A stretch of DNA of 12,305 bases from an uncultured Bacteroidales bacterium (GTDB lineage Bacteria > Bacteroidota > Bacteroidia > Bacteroidales > F082), in NCBI GenBank assembly GCA_937896505.1, contig CALBNP010000173.1, positions 1 to 12,305 on the forward strand, given 5' to 3'. Under the pieces are notes generated by a model. It did not search any database. It saw only the letters and a program-made list of their open reading frames with translations, and had not been told where the DNA came from. The position numbers were made by a program, and so were the translations under genes. Below are positions 6,763 to 12,305 of this stretch, piece after piece (position 1 is the stretch's first letter; every line of letters begins with the position of its first letter).

Positions 6763-7359
6763 ATGAAGAGATTATTGTCACTTGTAGTAATGATTTGCAT
6801 AACGACGATTTCGTGTAAAACAATACAAGCGCAACAGTTGAAAATTCTTACAACCGAAAACGAGTTGGCTGAAAATGTTGGAACACAAGTTTCGGTGCGA
6901 GGAGCAGTTGTTCACGTATGTCCCGTGAATGGGAAAATAATGAAATTGCAACTTTCCGATGGAACAATGATGCAAATATTGCCTAATTCCGACGATAAAA
7001 GATTCCACATAAGTGAAGATGAACATTTAAAAACCGTAACATTAACCTTTCCCGATACAGACACACTAACTTACAAGGACGATGAATGGGGAAAGAAGCA
7101 AATCACAATTAGTGGAAAACTTTTTGAAAATCGTGTGTCCAAACAACATATCGACTCTTTGTATAACGCCAAAATATTAACGTGCCACATAAACTACGAA
7201 GATTGTAAAGATGTCAACTATCAAAAAAAGATGACGGAACTCGGCAAAGCACAAGCATCGCTCGACAAGACAAATGCAAAACTTTACGGACGAATGCAAA
7301 ATAGCGGAAAAGATTACGTTGTGGTTTATACTCTAATGGCGGAAAAAGCTGAGTTTTAA
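6763..7359 (+). CDS. Small lipoprotein with a possible OB-fold (DUF4920-like) domain
   Basis: This 198-residue protein has an N-terminal signal sequence, a Lys/Arg start, a hydrophobic stretch and a lipobox-like TISC with Cys-18 as the likely lipidated residue. A later type I signal cleavage near IQAQQ is the alternative. The segment from about residue 38, VGTQVSVRGAVVHVCPVNGK, followed by short beta-rich stretches and ITISGKLFENRV, resembles the small OB-fold domains of DUF4920-like Bacteroidota proteins, including a Cys after a G.V..V pattern. That assignment is tentative. The remainder is charged and helical. Function is unknown. The gene sits between the transposase and kamE, is A/T-rich relative to kamD and kamE, and has no evident link to lysine catabolism. 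Confidence 0.75.
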   Translation: MKRLLSLVVMICITTISCKTIQAQQLKILTTENELAENVGTQVSVRGAVVHVCPVNGKIMKLQLSDGTMMQILPNSDDKRFHISEDEHLKTVTLTFPDTDTLTYKDDEWGKKQITISGKLFENRVSKQHIDSLYNAKILTCHINYEDCKDVNYQKKMTELGKAQASLDKTNAKLYGRMQNSGKDYVVVYTLMAEKAEF

Positions 7360-7442
7360 AAAATTAGAAGTTTTTGATGCTTGAAATTTATAATTCTATA
7401 AGAGACACAAAATAACGATAAAAACGAAAACAAACAAATAAT

Positions 7443-8231
7443 ATGAGCGAAGGATTATATTCAATGGAAGCTAAGGATTTCGACAAAACCTTAGACTTAA
7501 CGAAAATCAAACCTTACGGCGACACCATGAACGATGGTAAGGTGCAACTGAGTTTCACGCTGCCTGTTCCATGTGGCGCTGAAGCAGTGGAAGCAGCTAA
7601 ACAGATGATGAAGAAAATGGGATTGGAAAATCCGAGCGTGGTCTATTACAAGGAACTGACTCCTGGTTTCACTTTCTTCAACTGCTACGGAAGCTGCACG
7701 CACACAGTCGATTACTCAACTATTTATGTTCCGAAAGTTGAATCGAACACGATGGATATGTACGAAACCGATAAGTTCATCAAGGAAAATATCGGCCGTA
7801 AGATTGTCGTTGTGGGCGCATCAACCGGAACCGATGCTCACACTGTGGGTATCGACGCCGTCATGAACATGAAGGGTTATGCCGGTCACTACGGACTGGA
7901 ACGCTACGAAATGATTGAAGCCTACAACCTTGGTTCACAGGTTCCTAACGAGGAATTCATTGCCAAAGGCATTGAACTTCATGCTGACGCATTGATCATT
8001 TCACAGACCGTAACACAGAAGGATGTTCACATCAAGAACATGACCAATTTCATTGAACTGATGGAAGCCGAAGGTCTGCGTGACAAGATGATTTGCTGCT
8101 GCGGTGGTGCCCGTGTCACGCACGAACTTGCCAAGGAACTCGGTTTCGATGCTGGTTTCGGCATGAACACTTACGCCGACGATGTGGCTTCATTCATCGT
8201 TCAGGAAATGGTGAAAAGAGGCGTGAAATAA
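7443..8231 (+). CDS. kamE: Lysine 5,6-aminomutase beta subunit
   Basis: This 262-residue B12-binding partner of KamD has a Rossmann-like cobalamin domain with the base-off motif D131-A-H133-T-V-G136, where His-133 coordinates cobalt. K144 in NMKGYAGHYGLERY corresponds to the lysine that forms an internal aldimine with PLP in the resting enzyme. The numbers 133 and 144 coincide with those of the C. sticklandii enzyme. Downstream, ADALIISQTVTQKDVH and MICCCGGARVTHELAKELGFDAGFG complete the cobalamin-binding fold. The N-terminal ~100 residues form the dimerisation region. The start follows an A/T-rich leader (AAACAAATAAT). atoA begins 48 bases after its stop, so kamE is coupled to the downstream catabolic genes. 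All catalytic residues are present, so the split from kamD does not mean loss of function. Confidence 0.96.
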   Translation: MSEGLYSMEAKDFDKTLDLTKIKPYGDTMNDGKVQLSFTLPVPCGAEAVEAAKQMMKKMGLENPSVVYYKELTPGFTFFNCYGSCTHTVDYSTIYVPKVESNTMDMYETDKFIKENIGRKIVVVGASTGTDAHTVGIDAVMNMKGYAGHYGLERYEMIEAYNLGSQVPNEEFIAKGIELHADALIISQTVTQKDVHIKNMTNFIELMEAEGLRDKMICCCGGARVTHELAKELGFDAGFGMNTYADDVASFIVQEMVKRGVK

Positions 8232-8279
8232 TAGAAACAATTAAACAAATCAACAATAAACAATTAAACATTTCATATT

Positions 8280-8939
8280 ATGGATAAAAACGAAATGAGA
8301 GAGGTTATCGCCAAGAGAGCAGCCAAGGAACTGCATGATGGCGATGTTGTCAATCTGGGTATTGGCATTCCTACAATGATTCCTAATTATCTTCCGGAAG
8401 GCGTTGAAGTGGTTCTCCAGACCGAAAACGGCGCCATGGGCATGGGCCCTACACCTGCTGAAGGTCAGGAAGATAAGAACCTGATTAACGCAGGAGGCGG
8501 TTTCATCACCTTGAATCCAGGTGCATGTTCATTTGATTCAGCTACTTCATTCAGCATCATCCGTGGCGGTCACGTCAACGTGTCGTTCCTCGGTGCTCTG
8601 CAAGTGGATGAAAAGGGTAATCTGGCCAACTGGATTATCCCTGGCAAGATGGCTCCTGGCATGGGTGGCGCTATGGATCTCGTGGTCGGCGCACGCCGTG
8701 TTATCCTCACTATGGAACATACCCAAAAAGGTGCTCCTAAAATCTTGAAGGAATGCACATTGCCTCTAACTGCTGCTGGTCAAGTTGATATGATCATCAC
8801 CGAAATGGGTGTCATGGAAATCACTCCGGAAGGCATCGTTTTGACTGAAATTCATCCAGAATTTACCGTCGAACAGGTTCAGGCTGCTACTGATGCTAAG
8901 CTCATCATTTCTCCTGACCTGAAACCGATGAACATCTAA
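8280..8939 (+). CDS. atoA: Butyryl-CoA:acetoacetate CoA-transferase, beta subunit (AtoA-type)
   Basis: This 219-residue family I CoA-transferase B subunit shows VVNLGIGIPTMIPNYL near the N-terminus and the catalytic glutamate E49 in LQTENGAMGMG, which forms the glutamyl-CoA thioester. GGHVNVSFLGALQVDEKGNLANW and PGKMAPGMGGAMDLV are family signatures. In lysine fermentation the enzyme moves CoA from butyryl-CoA to the acetoacetate released by Kce, giving butyrate and acetoacetyl-CoA. The A subunit (AtoD), needed for activity, is not adjacent and must be encoded outside the window. Another acyl-CoA donor or acceptor is possible within the family. The crotonase gene starts 11 bases after the stop codon. 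Confidence 0.92.
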   Translation: MDKNEMREVIAKRAAKELHDGDVVNLGIGIPTMIPNYLPEGVEVVLQTENGAMGMGPTPAEGQEDKNLINAGGGFITLNPGACSFDSATSFSIIRGGHVNVSFLGALQVDEKGNLANWIIPGKMAPGMGGAMDLVVGARRVILTMEHTQKGAPKILKECTLPLTAAGQVDMIITEMGVMEITPEGIVLTEIHPEFTVEQVQAATDAKLIISPDLKPMNI

Positions 8940-8949
8940 AATCACGGTC

Positions 8950-9726
8950 ATGGAATACGAATTTTTGAAGATTGAGAGAATTGACGGAATCAGCATCATG
9001 AAGGTGTCTGCTCCCAAATCTTTGAATGCTCTCAATTCCACGATTTTGCGTGAAATCGGTGATTTCGTTGAAAACCTTGACGATACGACAAGAGTGCTCA
9101 TCATCACCGGTGACGGCGAAAAGGCTTTTGTGGCTGGTGCCGACATTGCTGAAATGGCCAGTCTCAACGAGGAAGAAGGCTACAAGTTTGGTGCATTGGG
9201 TGTCAAGGTCTTCCGCCGCATCGAGACGCTCGACATTCCTGTCATTGCTGCTGTCAACGGATTCGCTTTGGGCGGTGGCTGCGAATTGGCCATGGCTTGT
9301 GACATCCGCATCGCTTCCAACAAGGCAAAGTTCGGTCAACCAGAAGTCGGATTGGGCATCACGCCTGGTTTCTCTGGCACCTACCGTCTTGCCAAATTGG
9401 TTGGTCAAGGTTATGCCAAGGAAATGATTTTCACGGGCAAAGCCATTCGTGCCGACGAAGCCTTGCGCATCGGATTGGTCAATGCCGTTTACGAGCCTGA
9501 GGAATTGATGCCAAAGGCCATCGAAATGGCTCAGAAGATGACCGAAAATGCGCCTTTGGCCATCAAGTATGCCAAGCAGTGCATCAACGAAAGCTATGAC
9601 CTCGTCGCCGAAGATGCCATGGAACTCGAAAGCCGTAATTTCGGAAAGTGTTTCGCAACGCAAGACCAGAAGGACGGCATGGCTGCATTCCTGGAAAAAC
9701 GAAAGGCCGTATATAAAGGAAAGTAA
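8950..9726 (+). CDS. crt: Crotonase-family enoyl-CoA hydratase (3-hydroxybutyryl-CoA dehydratase)
   Basis: This 258-residue protein, the usual length for crotonase, has both catalytic glutamates: E112 in GGGCELAMACD and E132 in FGQPEVGLG, 20 residues apart as in rat crotonase (E144/E164). The oxyanion-hole region AGADI is at 62-66. The segment PGFSGTYRL (139-147) replaces the more common PGAGGTQRL and may alter the pocket. With hbd it interconverts crotonyl-CoA, 3-hydroxybutyryl-CoA and acetoacetyl-CoA, linking the crotonyl-CoA made by Kal to acetyl-CoA metabolism. It follows atoA closely. The expected next gene, hbd, lies 1.85 kb away behind a RhuM-family gene and a lipoprotein gene. Confidence 0.93.
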   Translation: MEYEFLKIERIDGISIMKVSAPKSLNALNSTILREIGDFVENLDDTTRVLIITGDGEKAFVAGADIAEMASLNEEEGYKFGALGVKVFRRIETLDIPVIAAVNGFALGGGCELAMACDIRIASNKAKFGQPEVGLGITPGFSGTYRLAKLVGQGYAKEMIFTGKAIRADEALRIGLVNAVYEPEELMPKAIEMAQKMTENAPLAIKYAKQCINESYDLVAEDAMELESRNFGKCFATQDQKDGMAAFLEKRKAVYKGK

Positions 9727-9738
9727 TGAAATCTGCTA

Positions 9739-9790
9739 TCAGCAATCAGCTGGCAGCTTGGTTGAAACCAGACTGAAAGCTGATTGCTGA
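9739..9790. repeat. 13-bp inverted repeat after the crotonase gene
   Basis: TCAGCAATCAGCT (9739-9751) and AGCTGATTGCTGA (9778-9790) are exact reverse complements around 26 bases that hold a short TGGT/ACCA stem. CTGAAAG occurs three times at 9773-9801; its complement CTTTCAG is the loop core of hairpins 1 and 2. No T-run follows, so an intrinsic terminator is not supported. The stem sits 12 bases after the crotonase stop codon and 39 bases before the RhuM-family gene. Confidence 0.85.
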
Positions 9791-9829
9791 AAGGCTGAAA
9801 GTGGAATTTTTGAAGTAAAGTATGGCGCT

Positions 9830-10846
9830 ATGAGTGATATTGTACCTAACCAACAGAACCTCATCATCTACAACACCCTTGATGGAAAGGTGAGTGTGAC
9901 AATGATGGCTCGCGATGGCAATGTCTGGATGAACCAAAAGCAGATGGCAGAACTTTTTGCCACCTCAAAGCAAAATGTTGGTCAACATATAGCTAACGTT
10001 CTGAAAGAAAATGAGTTGTCGTTAGATTCAGTTGTAAAGAATTTCTTTATAACTGCTGTCGACGGCAAACAATATGATGTCACTTTCTACGCTTTGGATA
10101 TGGTTCTGGCAGTGGGTTTCAGAGTGAAAGGGAAACGTGGAACGCAATTCCGCATTTGGGCCAATCAGCATTTGAAGGAGTTCATTGTGAAAGGTTTCGT
10201 GCTTGACGATGAACGTCTCAAGAATCCTGATGGTCGTCCTGATTACTTCGACGAGTTGCTTGAACGCATTCGAGACATTCGTGCCTCGGAAAAACGCTTC
10301 TACCAGAAACTGCGCGATTTGTTCGCATTAAGCAGCGACTACGATTCCACTGACAAGGCCACACAGATGTTCTTTGCCGAAACGCAAAACAAGCTGCTTT
10401 ACGCTGTTACTCATCAGACTGCTGCCGAAATCATCGTTAGCCGCGCTGATGCTTCGCAGCCCAACATGGCGCTCACTTCTTGGAAAGGCTCGGTGGTTCG
10501 TAAGCAAGACATCTACATTGCCAAAAACTATCTTCGCGCTGATGAGATAGACTTGCTTAACCGCCTAACGACGCTTTTCCTTGAATCGGCTGAAATCCGT
10601 GTAAAGGAACGCTGCGATTTGACTATCGACTACTGGCGGCAGAATGTTGACCATTTGTTGCAGTTCCAAAACAAGGATGTGCTTCGCAATGCTGGAAGCG
10701 TCACCAATAAGGAAATGGAAACTCGTGTAGAGGCTGTTTATGAGAAGTTTGACCAACGTCGCAAACACGCTGATGCACAACTTGCCGACCAAATGGACGA
10801 TGAAGAACTGAGACAATTGGAACAGCAAATTACGAGTCGAAAATAG
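9830..10846 (+). CDS. RhuM-family protein
   Basis: This 338-residue protein matches the Virulence_RhuM family across its length, named after the Salmonella SPI-3 gene rhuM, whose molecular function is not established. An N-terminal winged-helix-like segment, VWMNQKQMAELFATSKQNV followed by GQHIANVLKENEL (residues 32-64), is typical of phage-antirepressor/KilA-N-like DNA-binding modules. The signature YALDMVLAVGFRVKGKRGTQ continues into FRIWANQHLKEFIVKGFVLDDERL (87-130). A second block, HQTAAEIIVSRADASQPNMA (195-214), leads to LTSWKG, followed by a helical C-terminus rich in charged residues. Orphan RhuM genes are common in Bacteroidota accessory regions; a toxin or defence role is speculation. 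Its base composition is nearer to the backbone than that of the DUF262 gene. Confidence 0.87.
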   Translation: MSDIVPNQQNLIIYNTLDGKVSVTMMARDGNVWMNQKQMAELFATSKQNVGQHIANVLKENELSLDSVVKNFFITAVDGKQYDVTFYALDMVLAVGFRVKGKRGTQFRIWANQHLKEFIVKGFVLDDERLKNPDGRPDYFDELLERIRDIRASEKRFYQKLRDLFALSSDYDSTDKATQMFFAETQNKLLYAVTHQTAAEIIVSRADASQPNMALTSWKGSVVRKQDIYIAKNYLRADEIDLLNRLTTLFLESAEIRVKERCDLTIDYWRQNVDHLLQFQNKDVLRNAGSVTNKEMETRVEAVYEKFDQRRKHADAQLADQMDDEELRQLEQQITSRK

Positions 10847-10865
10847 ATAATAAAGGTCAATGGAT

Positions 10866-11519
10866 ATGAAAAAGGTATTGTATTTCGCGTTACTGGTTGT
10901 AGTATTCGCATCGTGCATGGCCAAAAAGGGCTTTGTCACAAAAATGGCAAAAGAGGATATTGTTGATATTCAAAGGTTTCCTGTTCTCAGCGACATCTAT
11001 GCTCTTGACAAAAATGACAATGGCTTTGTAAGTGATTCTTTATCATTGCTTTCAGATCAATGCATAGATGATTATCTTGACAGACAGAACAACATTTGCT
11101 TCGGTGGAAATGTCGTTTTCAATGACTCAATTGTACAGCAAAAAGTAAATAATGAAATTCGGAATCTTGCTGAAATTGCATACGATAACGAGGAAATTGC
11201 ATTTGTTCCTATTCCGCCAACTATCGATTCATTGATGGGAGTCATTGGCAAACGCTTTGGGTTGCTCGTGTATGCAACTGGATATGAACGGTATGAAAGC
11301 AGTTTTTTTGGTGTTCTTACTCAAGCATGGTATTCGACAAGAGGCTATGTTAACCCCCAACCATATTACGAATATTTTTCAAACATTGCTTTAATGATTG
11401 TAGATTCCGAAAAAAATAATATTGCTTTTTACAATCATTCAGCATTGAAAGAAAAACCTTCGCAACAGTATTGCATTGATAGGCATTTTATGATTCTTTA
11501 TTATCGTTATTGGCGTTGA
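10866..11519 (+). CDS. Uncharacterised lipoprotein
   Basis: This 217-residue protein (219 from an alternative ATG at 10860) has a short signal sequence KKVLYFALLVVVFASC ending in a lipobox, with Cys-17 as the likely lipidation site. The ATG at 10866, directly before two lysines, is the more usual signal-peptide start. The mature protein is A/T-rich in coding sequence, with many Asp, Asn and Tyr, and no domain I recognise. A central GKRFGLLVYATGYERYESSF and C-terminal RHFMILYYRYWR are its most distinctive stretches. It follows the RhuM-family gene by 19 bases and precedes hbd by 52, which places it at the same position in its insert as the 198-residue lipoprotein before kamE. Confidence 0.7.
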   Translation: MKKVLYFALLVVVFASCMAKKGFVTKMAKEDIVDIQRFPVLSDIYALDKNDNGFVSDSLSLLSDQCIDDYLDRQNNICFGGNVVFNDSIVQQKVNNEIRNLAEIAYDNEEIAFVPIPPTIDSLMGVIGKRFGLLVYATGYERYESSFFGVLTQAWYSTRGYVNPQPYYEYFSNIALMIVDSEKNNIAFYNHSALKEKPSQQYCIDRHFMILYYRYWR

Positions 11520-11571
11520 CTTTTTTTGACAATTCTTTAATCAATAATTAAATCTTTAAATTCAAACAATC

Positions 11572-12305
11572 ATGAAAATTTGTGTTATTGGTACTGGAAC
11601 CATGGCAAAAGGTATCGTGAAGGCTTTCGCAGCCAAGATGCCTGTCGTCATGAAGAGCCGTACACAAGCCAGCCTTGATAAGGCTATGGCTTCCATTTCG
11701 AAGGGCTATGCAAAGCTCGTCGAAAAGGGCAAGATTGCTCAAGATGCTATGGATGCCATCATGGCAAACATCAGCACGACAACTGATTACGCTACATTCG
11801 CTGATGCCGACCTCGTCATCGAGGCCGCAGTTGAAGAAATGCAGCTGAAGAAGGACGTGTTTACAGAACTCGACAAAATCTGCAAGCCTGAAACCATCTT
11901 CGCTACCAACTCTTCATCACTGTCAATCACTGAGATAGCTGCTTGCACAAGCCGTCCATCTCAGTTCATCGGCATGCACTTCTTCAACCCAGCCGACCGC
12001 ATGGCTCTGGTTGAAGTCATCAAAGGACAACTCACTTCTGCTGAAGTATGCAAGACCATCGTTGACCTGTCAACTTCAATCGGCAAGACTCCTGTCGAAG
12101 TCAATGAAGCTCCTGGTTTCGTGGTCAACCGCATTTTGATTCCTATGATTAACGAAGCTGTCGGCATTCTCGCTGACGGTATCGCAAGCGCTGAAGACAT
12201 CGACAAGTGCATGATGCTGGGTGCCAACCATCCAATGGGTCCACTCGCATTGGCCGACCTTATCGGTAACGATGTCAACCTCGCTATCATGGAAGTCCTC
12301 TACAA
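11572..12305 (+). CDS. hbd: 3-Hydroxybutyryl-CoA dehydrogenase (3' partial)
   Basis: The reading frame starts at the ATG at 11572 and is still open at the window end: 244 of roughly 280-290 residues. The N-terminal Rossmann fold has G7-T-G9-T-M-A12, and catalytic residues are visible: TNSSSLS (112-118), H136 in MHFFNPA, E148, and N186 in PGFVVNR. The product interconverts acetoacetyl-CoA and 3-hydroxybutyryl-CoA. The residues after the second beta strand, MKSRT (27-31), lack the acidic residue that binds the NAD ribose and resemble the RGRT of the NADP-dependent Clostridium kluyveri enzyme as I recall it, which suggests NADP(H) use. The start follows an A/T-rich leader. It is the backbone gene expected after the crotonase gene. 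Confidence 0.93.
   Translation, partial: MKICVIGTGTMAKGIVKAFAAKMPVVMKSRTQASLDKAMASISKGYAKLVEKGKIAQDAMDAIMANISTTTDYATFADADLVIEAAVEEMQLKKDVFTELDKICKPETIFATNSSSLSITEIAACTSRPSQFIGMHFFNPADRMALVEVIKGQLTSAEVCKTIVDLSTSIGKTPVEVNEAPGFVVNRILIPMINEAVGILADGIASAEDIDKCMMLGANHPMGPLALADLIGNDVNLAIMEVLY

Noticed and set aside
8905..9663. Long reading frame on the - strand opposite the crotonase gene
   Set aside because: It mirrors a strongly conserved coding gene, has no recognisable domain and breaks operon orientation. The same holds for - strand frames opposite kamC (763-1224) and kamD (5739-6230).
9773..9801. CTGAAAG repeats as a CRISPR-like array
   Set aside because: Units are seven bases with irregular, very short spacers; no repeat-spacer periodicity and no cas genes.

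Overview
The window looks like chromosomal DNA of a Bacteroidota bacterium, probably of the order Bacteroidales. This rests on three things: most genes follow A/T-rich leaders without a Shine-Dalgarno sequence, the accessory families (DUF262/DUF1524, DUF1016, a RhuM-family protein and a short IS200-like Y1 transposase) are common there, and the catabolic gene order resembles the lysine-fermentation locus of asaccharolytic Bacteroidales and fusobacteria. All genes lie on the + strand. No tRNA, rRNA or CRISPR array was seen.

The backbone is a lysine-to-butyrate/acetate fermentation operon: kamC (5' end outside the window), kamD, kamE, atoA, a crotonase gene and hbd (3' end outside the window). 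KamD and KamE form the B12- and PLP-dependent lysine 5,6-aminomutase, and KamC is a MutS-fold ATPase assigned to reactivating it. AtoA is one half of a butyryl-CoA:acetoacetate CoA-transferase. Crotonase and Hbd interconvert crotonyl-CoA, 3-hydroxybutyryl-CoA and acetoacetyl-CoA. KamA, Kdd, Kce, Kal, AtoD and butyryl-CoA dehydrogenase/Etf are not in the window.

Three junctions of this backbone hold accessory genes, all in the operon's direction. Between kamC and kamD are a DUF262/DUF1524 GmrSD-like nuclease and a DUF1016 (YhcG) PDDEXK nuclease. Between kamD and kamE are a Y1 transposase and a small lipoprotein. Between the crotonase gene and hbd are a RhuM-family protein and a second small lipoprotein.

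Each accessory segment is preceded, directly after the backbone gene, by palindromic DNA: 1291-1468, 6051-6222 and 9739-9790. Another near-perfect palindrome lies inside the DUF1016 gene (3692-3720). In the first two regions the hairpins keep their loop while the stems change in a paired, compensatory way. This constant-loop, variable-stem palindrome family, partly translated in frame, close to a REP-type transposase and at the edges of single-gene insertions, is the least explained feature of the window.
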